The position numbers and the translations under genes are program-made. The notes below the pieces were generated by a model that was not told the origin of the DNA, searched no databases, and worked only from the letters and a program-made list of their open reading frames with translations. This document shows, piece after piece, positions 33,690 through 43,133 of a stretch of DNA of 64,000 nt. The first letter of the stretch is position 1; each line of letters begins with the position of its first letter. The DNA comes from Aquamicrobium sp. (GTDB taxonomy: Bacteria; Pseudomonadota; Alphaproteobacteria; Rhizobiales; Rhizobiaceae), in assembly GCA_019739225.1 (NCBI GenBank), contig JAHHDT010000006.1:439823-503822 (forward strand). Reading direction: 5' to 3'.

Positions 33690-35042
33690 CTATCGGCCAT
33701 ACATGAGCTGAGGCAGCCAGTAGATAACCGCCGGCACGTTGTAGACCACGATCATCGTCAGGAACACCATTGCGACATAGGGCAGGGAGCCGGCAAAAAT
33801 CTCGGTGAGCTTCACATGCGGGGGTGCGATGCCCTTGAGGTAGTAGGCCGACATTGCCATGGGCGGCGTCAGGAACGAGGTCTGCAGGTTCAGCGCGATG
33901 AGGATGCCGAAGAACAGCGGATCGATGTCGAACAGCGGCAGCAGCGGCAGGAATATCGGCACGAAGATGATGATGATCTCGGACCATTCGAGCGGCCAGC
34001 CGAGCAGGAAGATGATGAGCTGGGCAAGCAGCAGGAATTGCAGCGGCGTCAGAGACAGGCCTTCGACGAATTCGCGCACCACGTGCTCGCCGCCGAGATA
34101 TGAGAACACCGAGGCGAAGACCCACGACCCCACGAACAGCCAGCACACCATCGCCGTCGTGCGTACGGTCAGATAGACGGATTCCTGCAAACGCGTCCAG
34201 GTCAGGGCGCGGTATGCGGCCGCAAGCAGCAGCCCGCCAAGCGCGCCGATGGCGGCGGCCTCCGACGGTGTCGCGAGCCCGAAGAGGATCGCGCCCAGCA
34301 CCGAAAGAATCAGGATCGCCAGCGGGAAGAACGATGTCAGCATCATCCAGAGGATGCGGGCGACCGGCACTTTCTCGTCGCTTTGCGGCGGGGGTGGGGC
34401 AAGGTTCGGCTGCAGCATGGCGCGGACGACGATGTAGATCAGGTAGGTTCCCGCCAGCAGGAAGCCCGGAAGGAGCGCGCCGGCGTAGAGCCGTACGATC
34501 GAAACACCCGACGACGCGGCATAGACGATCAGCATGATCGACGGCGGGATCAGGATGCCGAGCGTACCGCCGGCGCAGATGACCCCGGATGCGAACCGGG
34601 TATCGTAGCGCGCCTTGATCATCGCCGGGAAAGCGAGCAGGCCCATCAAGGTGACGACCGCGCCGACGATGCCGGTTGCGGTCGCGAACAGCGCGCAGGT
34701 TATGAGCGCCGCGACGGCCATCGAGCCGGGCAGCCGGCGGGTCGCGATGCTGAGCGTCTCGAACAACCGGTCGACGATATTGGCGCGTTCGACGATGTAG
34801 CCCATGAACAGGAATAGCGGGATCGCCGTCAGCACGTCGTTCGCCATCACCGAATAGGTCTGGTTGACGAACAGGTCGAACACGCGGTTGTCGAAGATGT
34901 GCCGCATGCGGTCGGGGTCGTAATAGGCGTAGTAGCCGAAGCCGATTCCCATCGCCATCAATGTGAAGGCGATTGGAAAGCCGAGCATGATGATGAAGAT
35001 GAACAGACCCAGCATCAGGATCGCGATTTGCGGATCGGTCAT
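33690..35042 (-). CDS. TRAP transporter large membrane subunit, DctM (TakM-like)
   Basis: Membrane subunit of 450 aa with about 12 hydrophobic segments and the family hairpin motifs (LGILIPPSIMLIVYAASSG, GLATPSEAAAIGALGGLLLA, FLTPPMAMSAYYLKG). It belongs with the DctQ and DctP genes upstream. The binding protein has a Tat signal and resembles the 2-oxo acid TakP group, so the substrate may be a keto or hydroxy acid. The start overlaps the DctQ stop by 4 bases. Confidence 0.9.
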   Translation of the reverse strand: MTDPQIAILMLGLFIFIIMLGFPIAFTLMAMGIGFGYYAYYDPDRMRHIFDNRVFDLFVNQTYSVMANDVLTAIPLFLFMGYIVERANIVDRLFETLSIATRRLPGSMAVAALITCALFATATGIVGAVVTLMGLLAFPAMIKARYDTRFASGVICAGGTLGILIPPSIMLIVYAASSGVSIVRLYAGALLPGFLLAGTYLIYIVVRAMLQPNLAPPPPQSDEKVPVARILWMMLTSFFPLAILILSVLGAILFGLATPSEAAAIGALGGLLLAAAYRALTWTRLQESVYLTVRTTAMVCWLFVGSWVFASVFSYLGGEHVVREFVEGLSLTPLQFLLLAQLIIFLLGWPLEWSEIIIIFVPIFLPLLPLFDIDPLFFGILIALNLQTSFLTPPMAMSAYYLKGIAPPHVKLTEIFAGSLPYVAMVFLTMIVVYNVPAVIYWLPQLMYGR

Positions 35043-35671
35043 CGACGCGGCTCCCTCGGTTCGACCACGTCTATTGCTTCGCTGCCATGCGCGATGGCCG
35101 AAAGTCCTTCCTTCTGCAGCACGGCTTCCAGTTCCTCCACGTCGTCATCGGGCTTCAGCCATTCGCCGGTGCGGATCGCCAGGATGCAGCGGAACACCTG
35201 GGCGATGCCCTGGATGACCAGCAGCACGCCGGCGGCGACGATGACGCTCTTGAATTGGTAGATCGGTATGTTTGCCGGACTCATGACGCTGACCTCGAGG
35301 TAGCGCCAGGAGCGGCCGGCATAGCGCCAGCCGGCGAAGACCAGCGCCAACACGCCGGGAAAGAAGAAGATGAAATAGAGCACCAGCTCGACGGTCGCCT
35401 GCGTGCGGACCGACCAGAGGCGGTAGACGAAGTCGCCGCGCACGTGCGCGTCACGCGACAGGGCATAGGCACCCGCCATCATGAACATGGTGCCGTACAT
35501 CATGTAGGTGAGATCGAATGCCCAGGCCGTGGGCCTGTTGAAGAGGTAGCGCGCGAAGACCTCGTAGCCGACGCCGACGGTCATCACCATCACGCACCAC
35601 GCGAAAGCCTTGCCGAACCATGCAGAAAGCTTGTCCGCCAGTCGAATGTAGCGTTCCATATTGTCCTTCAC
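35039..35671 (-). CDS. TRAP transporter small membrane subunit, DctQ (TakQ-like)
   Basis: Small permease subunit of 210 aa with four hydrophobic stretches (AFAWCVMVMTVGVGYEVFAR, LVLYFIFFFPGVLALVFAGW). The conserved R(D/Y)LFNRPTAWAFDLTYMMYG region follows the first helix. The C-terminal 30 residues are acidic and cytoplasmic. The ATG at 35671 lacks a strong ribosome site in the 69-base gap after the binding-protein gene, which is occupied by a hairpin. Confidence 0.9.
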   Translation of the reverse strand: MKDNMERYIRLADKLSAWFGKAFAWCVMVMTVGVGYEVFARYLFNRPTAWAFDLTYMMYGTMFMMAGAYALSRDAHVRGDFVYRLWSVRTQATVELVLYFIFFFPGVLALVFAGWRYAGRSWRYLEVSVMSPANIPIYQFKSVIVAAGVLLVIQGIAQVFRCILAIRTGEWLKPDDDVEELEAVLQKEGLSAIAHGSEAIDVVEPREPRR

Positions 35672-35688
35672 CGCACTTCGGACGCTGC

Positions 35689-35715
35689 GAACGGGGCAGC
35701 CAAACCGCCCCGTTC
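35689..35715 (-). terminator. hairpin between TRAP dctP-like and dctQ-like genes
   Basis: GAACGGGGC (35689-35697) and GCCCCGTTC (35707-35715) form a perfect 9-bp stem around a nine-base loop, between the binding-protein stop and the DctQ start. No T-run is present. It is placed like the hairpins in the other transporter operons of this window. Confidence 0.6.
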
Positions 35716-35740
35716 AGTCATGCGTGACGCTTCCCGGCGA

Positions 35741-36865
35741 TCAGAGCTTGCCGGGGAAGTAGTGCTGGTAGGCCAGCTTGTAGTCCGGCGCGTTCTGCAG
35801 GGTGTAGAACACCACGCGCTCGCACCAGGCTTTCTGGCTGTCCACCACCTTGGCGAAGAACTCGTCTTCCATCAGCGGCGGCAGGATCTGGTCCCAGGCG
35901 GCAAGCTGCGCCTTGAGAACGTCATCGGGCGTACGCACCACGTTGACGCCGGATTCGCTCTGCAGCTTGGCGAGGTCGCTGGAATACTGGTCCATCGCCA
36001 GCGCCGTGTTGGACAAATGAACCGATTCCACGGCGTATTTGAGAATGGCCTGCAGGTCGTCGTCGAGGCTCTCGAACTTGTCCTTGTTGAAGATGAACTC
36101 GAACGATTCCGACGCCTGATGGTAGGAGGCGAGCATGTAGTTCTTGGCCACGTCCTGCGCGCCGAAACGCATGTCCGACGTGGGATTGTTGAACTCGAAT
36201 GCGTCGATGACGCCGCGCTCCATCGCCGGCACGATTTCGCCGCCCGGCAACTGCGCGACGGCGCAGCCCATCGCCTGGAAAAGATCGGCTGCGAGACCCA
36301 CCGTGCGATATTTGAGACCGCTGAGCTGGTCGGCGCTTTCGATGGGGTTCTTGAACCAGCCGAGAGGCTGGGCAGGCATGCCGAATGCGAAGAAGCCGAC
36401 TACGTTGAGCCCGAGGATGTCCTGTGTCAGCTCGCGATAGAGCTCGTTTCCGCCGCCATGGTACATCCAGGCGATCATCTGCGTGGCATCCGCGCCAAAC
36501 ACGGGGCCGGTGCCGAAGAGCGAGGCGGCCTTGTTCTTGCCGTACCAGTAGACCGGCACGTCGTGCGCGGCGTCGAGGACGCCGTCATGGCATGCGTCCT
36601 GCACCTGGAACGCGCCGACGACCGCGCCGGCAGGCAGCAAGTCTATCTTGAGCCGACCGCCCGACATCATCTCGACGCGCTCGACATATTGCTGCGCCAT
36701 CTCCTGGAAGACGTCGGAAGACGGCCAGGACGATTGCATGCGCAACAGCACAGGTGCCTGTGCCAGGACGGCAGGCGCCGCCAGCGTGGTCGCCGCTGCG
36801 GCAGCACCGGCGCCCAAAGTCGAGTTGCGCAGAAACCTGCGGCGAGAAATCGCAGCTTCAGTCAT
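35741..36865 (-). CDS. TRAP substrate-binding protein with Tat signal (TakP-like)
   Basis: Periplasmic receptor of 374 aa with a twin-arginine signal (ISRRRFLRNSTLGAG, residues 6-20), so it is exported folded by Tat. The mature sequence (LLRMQSSWPSSDVFQEMAQQ) and its MERGVIDAFEFNNPTSDMRF region are typical of the TakP/mannitol-chloroaromatic-acid group, which binds 2-oxo acids in TakP. The start at 36865 has GGGAGGAG upstream. It is the first gene of the minus-strand TRAP operon. Confidence 0.9.
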   Translation of the reverse strand: MTEAAISRRRFLRNSTLGAGAAAAATTLAAPAVLAQAPVLLRMQSSWPSSDVFQEMAQQYVERVEMMSGGRLKIDLLPAGAVVGAFQVQDACHDGVLDAAHDVPVYWYGKNKAASLFGTGPVFGADATQMIAWMYHGGGNELYRELTQDILGLNVVGFFAFGMPAQPLGWFKNPIESADQLSGLKYRTVGLAADLFQAMGCAVAQLPGGEIVPAMERGVIDAFEFNNPTSDMRFGAQDVAKNYMLASYHQASESFEFIFNKDKFESLDDDLQAILKYAVESVHLSNTALAMDQYSSDLAKLQSESGVNVVRTPDDVLKAQLAAWDQILPPLMEDEFFAKVVDSQKAWCERVVFYTLQNAPDYKLAYQHYFPGKL

Positions 36866-37077
36866 TCTATCTCCTCCCAAATAAGCTGAAACTTATGTTT
36901 TTTGTGAATTCAGCCTGCATACATTATGACATCTGGTTGCTGTTGCAACCGTTTTCGACACTGTGGATTGCAGCGCCCATTCTGCGCCAAGGGTCTCGGG
37001 CGCCTGTGCCTCGCGCGCGTCCCGCCTATGCGCTATGAGCGAAGCCGCAACATCCATGGAAGAAGAAGCGCTCGTCG

Positions 37078-37719
37078 ATGGCATACATTCCGGAGTTCGC
37101 GATCATCGCGCAGTTTGCGCTCGCCACCCTCATCATCGCCATCACGCCGGGGCCTGACATGACGCTGTTCGTCGGTCGCACGCTGTCTCAGGGCCGCGCG
37201 GCGGGCCTTGCCTGCATGGCCGGTGCCATGAGCGGCATCCTCGTTCACACGCTGCTGGTTACACTGGGCCTCTCGGCGCTGATCGTGGCTTCGCCGCAGG
37301 CCTTCTTCGCGCTCAAGATCTTCGGGGCGGGTTATCTGATCTGGCTTGCGGTTCAGGCCATCCGCAAGGGAGCGGCGTTCTCGCCCGAAAAGACCAGCGG
37401 GGCGCGCCGGTCCCTGGCCGGAAACTGGGCGATGGGGCTCGCCATCAACCTGCTCAATCCGAAGATCGTTCTGTTCTTCATGACCTTCCTGCCTCAATTC
37501 GTATCGGCAAGTGATCCCTACGCGCCGCAGAAACTGCTGTTCCTCGGCCTGCTCTTCATCCCGATCTCGCTACCGGTCACCGTGCCTATGGTGCTTGCGG
37601 CAGACAGTTTTGCCGCGATGCTGAAGCGCATGCCGCGCGTTATGCGGGTCGTCGATTATCTTTTCGCAGGGATATTTTCGGCCTTTGCCGTCCGGATCCT
37701 GACCGCGTCGGCCCGATAA
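37078..37719 (+). CDS. LysE/RhtB-family amino acid exporter
   Basis: Inner-membrane exporter of 213 aa with six predicted helices. The family signature TPGPDMTLFVGRTLSQGRAA lies at about 23-42. A second conserved block is NLLNPKIVLFFMTFLPQFV. Such proteins export amino acids or homoserine-like compounds. The upstream AAGAAGAAG is only a modest ribosome site. It is convergent with the membrane protein at 37723, with 3 bases between stops. Confidence 0.9.
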   Translation: MAYIPEFAIIAQFALATLIIAITPGPDMTLFVGRTLSQGRAAGLACMAGAMSGILVHTLLVTLGLSALIVASPQAFFALKIFGAGYLIWLAVQAIRKGAAFSPEKTSGARRSLAGNWAMGLAINLLNPKIVLFFMTFLPQFVSASDPYAPQKLLFLGLLFIPISLPVTVPMVLAADSFAAMLKRMPRVMRVVDYLFAGIFSAFAVRILTASAR

Positions 37720-37722
37720 CGC

Positions 37723-38163
37723 TCAGCGTCCGTGCAGCCACATGCCGGACGAGCGTCCGGCGACGGCCCAATAGGCAATGCCTGCCACCAGGCCGCAGGC
37801 GAGCATCACGAGGAAGGGCATCGTGTCGGCGCGCGATACGGGGGCGGCCTGTTCCCAAGCCAGCAGTGCGGCAGCGCCTGCCACGCCAGCGCCGGCGAGT
37901 GCGTGGAACAGCCAGTCGCGGCGGCCGAGGAGTTCGGCGATCAGTATTGCCGCGAGTGCCGGCGCAAAGGCATGGTAGGCGAAGAGGGCGGCCAGCACGG
38001 ACACCATCAGGTAGAACGGGCCGTCCATTACGGGCATAGGGCTGCCGGGTTGGCCATCACCTGCCAGCAGCATCGCACCGAATGCGCTTGCCACGAATGC
38101 GGCGCAGGCAAATCCGACAATGATGACCGCAAAGCGCCAGAGATAGCCCAGAACGCGGCTCAA
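37723..38163 (-). CDS. hypothetical integral membrane protein downstream of rlmN
   Basis: Unrecognised membrane protein of 146 aa with four hydrophobic segments ([77 protein letters not shown]). The start is proposed as TTG at 38163, overlapping the rlmN stop as TTGA, since no ATG lies before the first helix. Translation is therefore probably coupled to rlmN. Function is unknown. Confidence 0.7.
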   Translation of the reverse strand: MSRVLGYLWRFAVIIVGFACAAFVASAFGAMLLAGDGQPGSPMPVMDGPFYLMVSVLAALFAYHAFAPALAAILIAELLGRRDWLFHALAGAGVAGAAALLAWEQAAPVSRADTMPFLVMLACGLVAGIAYWAVAGRSSGMWLHGR

Positions 38164-39392
38164 GCTTCGCCGTGTCCGGCGATCATCATCGCTTCGAGCG
38201 CCAGCCGCTCGGATTTGCGCATGCGCTCTGATTCCGACTTGAGCTGGCCGCAGGCGGCGAGGATGTCGCGACCGCGCGGAGTGCGGATCGGCGAGGCGTA
38301 GCCGGCCTGGTTGATATAGTCGGCGAACTTCTCGATCGTCTCCCACTCGGAGCACTGGTAGTTGGTGCCCGGCCACGGGTTGAAGGGGATCAGGTTGATC
38401 TTGGCGGGGATGCCGCGCAGCAACCGCACCAGTTCCTTCGCGTCGTCCAGCGAATCGTTGACGTCCCGCAGCATCACATACTCGAAGGTGATGCGGCGCG
38501 CGTTGGAGAGGCCCGGATAGTTGCGGCAGGCATCCATCAGCGCTTCAAGCGGGTACTTCTTGTTGATCGGCACCAGCATGTCGCGCAGGTCGTCGCGCAC
38601 CGCGTGCAGCGAAATCGCCAGCATCACGCCGATCTCGTCGCCGGTGCGCGCGATTTCCGGCACCACGCCGGAGGTCGACAGGGTGATGCGCCGCTTCGAA
38701 AGGGAAAGGCCGTCGCCATCGGACGCAATCAGAAGTGCCTTCTTGACGTGCTCGAAATTGTAGAGCGGTTCGCCCATCCCCATCATGACGATGTTGGAGA
38801 CCTTGCGGCCCTCGGCTGGCACGATCGCACCGTCGGGCGTGTCGCGGTCGGGGAAATCGCCCAGCCGGTCACGCGCCGTCAGCAACTGCGCGAGGATTTC
38901 CTCGGCGGTGAGGTTGCGCACGAGCTTCTGCGTCCCGGTGTGGCAGAACGAGCAGGTGAGCGTACAGCCCACCTGGCTGGAAATGCACAGCGTGCCGCGC
39001 CCTTCCTCGGGAATGTATACCGTTTCGACCTCCACCGGGCGCCCTGCGCCGCGCGGCGGAAAGCGGAACAGCCACTTGCGGGTGCCGTCGTTCGAAATCT
39101 GCTCTTCGACGACTTCGGGCCGTGCGACGGTGAAATGGCGGTCGAGTTCCGCGCGCAGATCTTTCGAGATGTTGAACATCTGCGAGAAGTCGGAAACGCC
39201 GCGCACGTAAAGCCAGTGCCAGAGCTGCTGCACACGCATGCGGCGCTGACGCTCCGGTATGCCAGCCACGGCCAGGGCCTCGGCCATCTCGTCACGCGTG
39301 AGGCCGACGAGTGAAGGCTTTTCAGGCGTGCGCATATGGGCGCCAAGGGCGGCGCGGGTCTGCGCGGAAGTGAGGTCGAGCGTCAGGGTCAT
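38160..39392 (-). CDS. rlmN: 23S rRNA (adenine2503-C2)-methyltransferase RlmN
   Basis: Radical SAM methyltransferase of 410 aa that methylates A2503 of 23S rRNA and A37 of some tRNAs. The iron-sulfur cluster cysteines form CX3CX2C at C143, C147 and C150 ([12 protein letters not shown]). A near-C-terminal Cys in [12 protein letters not shown] is the methyl-carrying residue. [10 protein letters not shown] is the family SAM motif. The start at 39392 (MTLTLDL) is preferred over an extension to 39464. Confidence 0.96.
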   Translation of the reverse strand: MTLTLDLTSAQTRAALGAHMRTPEKPSLVGLTRDEMAEALAVAGIPERQRRMRVQQLWHWLYVRGVSDFSQMFNISKDLRAELDRHFTVARPEVVEEQISNDGTRKWLFRFPPRGAGRPVEVETVYIPEEGRGTLCISSQVGCTLTCSFCHTGTQKLVRNLTAEEILAQLLTARDRLGDFPDRDTPDGAIVPAEGRKVSNIVMMGMGEPLYNFEHVKKALLIASDGDGLSLSKRRITLSTSGVVPEIARTGDEIGVMLAISLHAVRDDLRDMLVPINKKYPLEALMDACRNYPGLSNARRITFEYVMLRDVNDSLDDAKELVRLLRGIPAKINLIPFNPWPGTNYQCSEWETIEKFADYINQAGYASPIRTPRGRDILAACGQLKSESERMRKSERLALEAMMIAGHGEA

Positions 39393-39525
39393 GATCGGAA
39401 AAGATAGTGGCGGCCGTGGCCGCGCGCCAGTGTTGGGCGCGACATAGCAGAAGAAGCCCGCCACGTCACGGGGGCGGTCCGTTCACGTTCTGCCGGTGCG
39501 CGGGCCGGGACCCGGTAAACGAAAA

Positions 39526-39546
39526 GGCCGGGCGCATGGCCCGGCC
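39526..39546 (-). terminator. terminator of the IalB-family gene
   Basis: GGCCGGGC and GCCCGGCC form a perfect 8-bp stem around GCATG, 23 bases past the stop of the IalB-like gene. On the minus strand it is followed by TTTTCG. The 39393-39568 gap otherwise holds the rlmN promoter and nothing else recognised. Confidence 0.75.
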
Positions 39547-39568
39547 GATCCGAATCCTGTTCTGCCCG

Positions 39569-40072
39569 CTACTGGCAGTTCTGGATCGAGTTGAGTGCCG
39601 CGGTGATGCCGCGCAGCGAGAAGGTGTAGCTGGTCGCGTTGCCGCGCCCAGAGGTCGCCTGTATCCGCATGTCCGCGCCGGCGCGCATGGAAGCGATGAG
39701 CTGCGGCTCCTCCGCGGCGTTTTCCATCCATGCGGACTTGCCGCGCGTGAACATCGAATAATTCTTGTCGCCGACGGTCACCTGCACCTTGGAATTCGCC
39801 TGGAAATCGTAGGATGCAATGAATTGTGGCTCGTAGGAAACGTTCTGCCCCGGCTTCTGGCTGACGAAGAAAAAGATGTCGCCATGGTCGAGACTGGCCG
39901 GCTGCTTTTCGGTCGGCACCGTCAGCACGTAGCAGACCTTGCCGTTGTTGGCCTGGTAGGAATAGGTGCCCCAGGCGTTGTGCTGGCCGATTTTGGTTGC
40001 CGACTGGGCTAGCGCCGGTGTTGCTGCTGCCAGCATGGCGAGGCAGGAGATCGTCAATATGGTTCCGCGCAT
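39569..40072 (-). CDS. invasion-associated locus B (IalB) family protein
   Basis: Secreted or periplasmic protein of 167 aa. The signal peptide ends at residue 22 (MLAAATPALAQ). The core has the IalB pattern of a tryptophan-containing opening (QHNAWGTYSYQANNGKVCYV) and a C-terminal cysteine (SIQNCQ), which may form a disulfide. The family is named from Bartonella erythrocyte entry but is widespread in non-pathogenic rhizobia, where its role is unclear. The 249-base gap upstream is AT-rich near 40140-40180 and holds its promoter; a direct repeat GGTTCCAA is visible there. Confidence 0.88.
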   Translation of the reverse strand: MRGTILTISCLAMLAAATPALAQSATKIGQHNAWGTYSYQANNGKVCYVLTVPTEKQPASLDHGDIFFFVSQKPGQNVSYEPQFIASYDFQANSKVQVTVGDKNYSMFTRGKSAWMENAAEEPQLIASMRAGADMRIQATSGRGNATSYTFSLRGITAALNSIQNCQ

Positions 40073-40321
40073 CGTCGTAGCGTTATCCCTGTGCGTGGTC
40101 GTGTACGGGTGTTCGAACTGGTTCCAAATCAGGTTCCAATCGCTTCATGTTAATTTAATCAGGGTTACCAAAGGGTGAACCGCACAAAACCCGCGCCCGC
40201 CACCTTGCACCCCGGTCGCCCTACGAACTCGTTGCAAGTCCGCAAACTGGCGAGCCACATCCCTTGCAGCGTTTGAAACGGGCAAAAGCGGCGAGAGTTT
40301 GACTGAAAGCGATCGAGCGGC

Positions 40322-40711
40322 TCAGCTCTGTTCGCGTTCGAGCGCCTCGCGCGCGGCCTCCCGATGAGACGGCTTGATGTGCCCCTGGATCGCAGTGACG
40401 GCGGCGGTCAATACCGCGAGATCGTCCGTAAATCCGAAGCCGATGAGAAAGTCCGGGATCATGTCCACCGGCATGACGAAATAGGCCAGCGCGGCCAGCA
40501 GAGTGCCGCGCACTCTCGTCGGCGTGTTGCGGTCGGTGGCCGCATAGTAGCTGGCAACCACGTCTTCCATGAAAGGGATGTGTCTCGCAGCACGTTTTGC
40601 CGTGCGCCAGAAATTCTCGCGCACGCGCCGTTCCCGCCGCTGTTCTTCATCGGCGGAAACCGGCTTTAGAATCTCGCCGAGCTTGGCCTGGCTGATGACG
40701 CTTTTGTTCAT
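40322..40711 (-). CDS. YkvA-family (DUF1232) membrane protein
   Basis: Small protein of 129 aa. The DUF1232 core (TLLAALAYFVMPVDMIPDFL, then GFTDDLAVLTAAVTAI) spans about 68-105 and contains the conserved PxDxIPD motif. The N-terminal 40 residues are charged. A TTG at 40717 could add two residues. Function of the family is unknown. Confidence 0.88.
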   Translation of the reverse strand: MNKSVISQAKLGEILKPVSADEEQRRERRVRENFWRTAKRAARHIPFMEDVVASYYAATDRNTPTRVRGTLLAALAYFVMPVDMIPDFLIGFGFTDDLAVLTAAVTAIQGHIKPSHREAAREALEREQS

Positions 40712-40762
40712 AACCAAGAAATGGGCGGGCTTGCCGATGGTTGCAAGAGCAATGGCGCCCGG

Positions 40763-41341
40763 TCAGGCCGCCATTGACACTTCACGGGCCCGGCCGATCG
40801 ACTTGATCCACTCCGCGAATTCCGGGCGCGCCTGGACCTGATGGCCGTAGTGGCGGCGCAGGGCCGCGACCAGCCGGCCTTCGCGCCCCAGCATGTCGTC
40901 AGCCATGCCGACCATGACCGAATTCGGCCACGCCTGAGACCTGATCTCGCGCAGGCGGGCGAAGAGGACATCCTCGTCGGTGTCGGGCTCGGTCTGCGCC
41001 ATCAGCGTGAGCATCGCGGCGGTGGAGCGCGATATGCCCATATGGCAGTGCACCAGCAGGTGGCCGTTCGGGCCTTCGCCGCGCCAGCCGCGCAGCCCCG
41101 TCCCGAAATCGAGGATCGCTTCCACATGTTCGCGGGTCGGCATCACCATGCCGGCGGCCGGGTCGATGATATCGTGAAAGCGCAGCGTCGTGCGATGATG
41201 GTCTCCATAGGCGGCGAAGGCATCGATCTCGGCGCGGCCAGGATCGAGCACCGAGAGCACATGCGATACCGAGCGCGAACCCTGGGCGGGCAGTTCGTCG
41301 ATGCCGCAGATCGTCAGAACGGAGATGGAGGCTGGGATCAT
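40763..41341 (-). CDS. protein tyrosine/dual-specificity phosphatase-like protein
   Basis: Protein of 192 aa with the CX5R active site at C99-R105 (HCHMGISRSTAAML), so catalysis through a cysteinyl phosphate is expected. A likely general acid is the Asp of FHDIIDPAAG (about 57-60). It is of the small atypical phosphatase type found next to housekeeping genes in rhizobia. The target is unknown. The start at 41341 is preferred over a longer frame to 41422. Confidence 0.85.
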   Translation of the reverse strand: MIPASISVLTICGIDELPAQGSRSVSHVLSVLDPGRAEIDAFAAYGDHHRTTLRFHDIIDPAAGMVMPTREHVEAILDFGTGLRGWRGEGPNGHLLVHCHMGISRSTAAMLTLMAQTEPDTDEDVLFARLREIRSQAWPNSVMVGMADDMLGREGRLVAALRRHYGHQVQARPEFAEWIKSIGRAREVSMAA

Positions 41342-41418
41342 GGCTGGCACCTGTCGCTGGAGGAATCGCGGAGAGGTCCCTACACCAGAATTGCCGATTC
41401 GGGCAGGTCTGCGGCGGT

Positions 41419-41715
41419 TCAACTTCCCGCGACGCGGTCCATCCGGCGCGCAAGATCGAAATCGAGCCCGGTCAGCCCGCCTGCGTCATGCGTGGTCAGG
41501 CGCACGTCGACCTTGTTGTAGACGTTGAACCATTCGGGATGATGATCGAGCTTCTCGGCGGCCAGCGCCGCCCGTGTCATGAACCCGAACGCCTCGCTGA
41601 AGGTCTTGAACGCGAAGCGCTTCTCGATCGCGGCGCCGTCCTCCGTCCGGGTCCACCCATCGAGGCCGGAAAGGGCCTCGGCTATTGAAGCATCATCCAG
41701 CTTTTCGCGTGCCAT
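41419..41715 (-). CDS. phhB: pterin-4a-carbinolamine dehydratase
   Basis: Enzyme of 98 aa that dehydrates pterin-4a-carbinolamine to recycle tetrahydropterin cofactor. The active-site histidines H58 and H59 ([16 protein letters not shown]) and H76 (TTHDAGG) are all present. No phenylalanine hydroxylase gene is in the window. It lies 5 bases after thpR on the same strand. Confidence 0.94.
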   Translation of the reverse strand: MAREKLDDASIAEALSGLDGWTRTEDGAAIEKRFAFKTFSEAFGFMTRAALAAEKLDHHPEWFNVYNKVDVRLTTHDAGGLTGLDFDLARRMDRVAGS

Positions 41716-41720
41716 GGCCG

Positions 41721-42317
41721 TTACCGCATGAATTGCGATGCGTCGAAGGCTTCATCGACCGACCCCGGCCGGGCGACATCCCTGCCAAGCAGCGGCCAGG
41801 CTTCCTCGACGATGTAGGGACCGCCGCCGACCGAGTCGCGCGACGACATCAGGACGAAGCGGCCGACCTTGAATGGCATGGCCGCAAAGTTGCCGCGAGA
41901 GGACAGATATCCGGCGACCTCGATCGGGCTCGGATTGCGCAACCGTGCGATGGTGACGTGGGGCACGAACTTTCTCGGGTCCGCCGGCAGGCCGAGGCGC
42001 TGGCAGATGCGCTCGATCTCGCCTTGGAGGGCGGCAAGATCGGGCGATGCGAGGACGCCTGCGTAAAGGGAATGCGGTTTCTTGGAGCCGAAGGCCCCCA
42101 CGCCGGAAAGCGTCAGGCTGAAGGCGGGGCGGCGCACCCTGTCCAGCGCATTTGCGACCTCGTCGGCCACGTGGCCTTCGACATCTCCGATGAAGCGCAA
42201 TGTCAGGTGATAGCTTTCGACATCGATCCAGCGTGCGCCCGGAAGGCCGCCACGCAGGAGCGACAAGGAAAGGGCGGCGTCGCGCGGTATCTCGAGGGCG
42301 GTGAAAAGTCGCGGCAT
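41721..42317 (-). CDS. thpR: RNA 2',3'-cyclic phosphodiesterase ThpR
   Basis: 2H phosphoesterase of 198 aa. The paired HxTx motifs are H37LTL ([10 protein letters not shown]) and H120VTI ([10 protein letters not shown]). It opens RNA 2',3'-cyclic phosphates and was first named a 2'-5' RNA ligase. The start at 42317 ([11 protein letters not shown]) has GAGGTAGC upstream. It is followed closely by the pterin dehydratase gene. Confidence 0.93.
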   Translation of the reverse strand: MPRLFTALEIPRDAALSLSLLRGGLPGARWIDVESYHLTLRFIGDVEGHVADEVANALDRVRRPAFSLTLSGVGAFGSKKPHSLYAGVLASPDLAALQGEIERICQRLGLPADPRKFVPHVTIARLRNPSPIEVAGYLSSRGNFAAMPFKVGRFVLMSSRDSVGGGPYIVEEAWPLLGRDVARPGSVDEAFDASQFMR

Positions 42318-42425
42318 TGCTACCTCCTCGAATCGACTGCTCAAGGGCAGCGAATCATCGATCGCGCCAGTGGGCAAGCGCTTTTGTGAGCACATGCCAT
42401 TCCGCTGGGGAATTGTTGCAGCGGA

Positions 42426-43070
42426 TCAGCTTCCCTGCCCGGCTTCGGCGAGCGTGGTTTCCATCAGTGGCATAAACTCCTCGACCATGCGGTCGACGCC
42501 TTCCGCGTTCGGGTGCATCCCGTCTCCCAGCAGCAGGGAGCTCTGAGCGGCTACGCCTTCCAGAAAGAACGGGTAGAGCGGCAACTCATAGGTTTCGGCC
42601 AGACGCGGATAGATTGCCTCGAATTCCGCGCCATAGTCGCGGCCCAGATTAGGTGCAGCCAGCATGCCCACGAGCAGCACGTCGATGTCACGTTCCTGCA
42701 GCCTCTCGATCATCGCGACGAGGTTCTTTTCGGTAAGTTCCGGCGAGATGCCGCGCAGCATGTCGTTGGCGCCGAGTTCGATAATCACCAGGTCGGTTTC
42801 GTCGGGCACCGACCAGTCGAGCCGCGAAAGGCCGCCAGCCGTGGTGTCGCCGGAAACGCCGGCGTTGGCTATCACGACATCGTGACCGTTGGCCTTCAGC
42901 GCCGCTTCAAGCTTTTCGGGGAAGGATTGGCCCGCTTCAAGCTGGTATCCGGCCATCAAACTGTCACCGAAACCCACGATTCGGAAGGGATCGGCGGCAC
43001 TTGTCGTCACTACCAGCAGCAACAGTGTGCCCGTTGTGAGCAAAAGGTCCCGGAACCGTTTGAAAGCCAT
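42426..43070 (-). CDS. GDSL-type esterase/lysophospholipase (TesA-like)
   Basis: Exported SGNH hydrolase of 214 aa. A signal peptide covers about 1-26 (LLLTTGTLLLLVVTTSAAD). The catalytic triad is S37 (GFGDSLMAGY), D183 and H186 (GDGMHPNAEG); the oxyanion residues are G74 (AGVSGDT) and N102 (LGANDM). It is divergent from an ABC exporter pair, the same arrangement as tesA-ybbA-ybbP in E. coli. Confidence 0.92.
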   Translation of the reverse strand: MAFKRFRDLLLTTGTLLLLVVTTSAADPFRIVGFGDSLMAGYQLEAGQSFPEKLEAALKANGHDVVIANAGVSGDTTAGGLSRLDWSVPDETDLVIIELGANDMLRGISPELTEKNLVAMIERLQERDIDVLLVGMLAAPNLGRDYGAEFEAIYPRLAETYELPLYPFFLEGVAAQSSLLLGDGMHPNAEGVDRMVEEFMPLMETTLAEAGQGS

Positions 43071-43133
43071 GTTATCCAACCCATATCTGACCGACGCCGT
43101 CGCCGACGATCACACATATAGGAAAGCTGCCCC

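Noticed and set aside
35087-36889. 600-codon plus-strand frame opposite the TakPQ-like genes
   Set aside because: Antisense to a Tat-signal receptor and a DctQ subunit; it has no own features.
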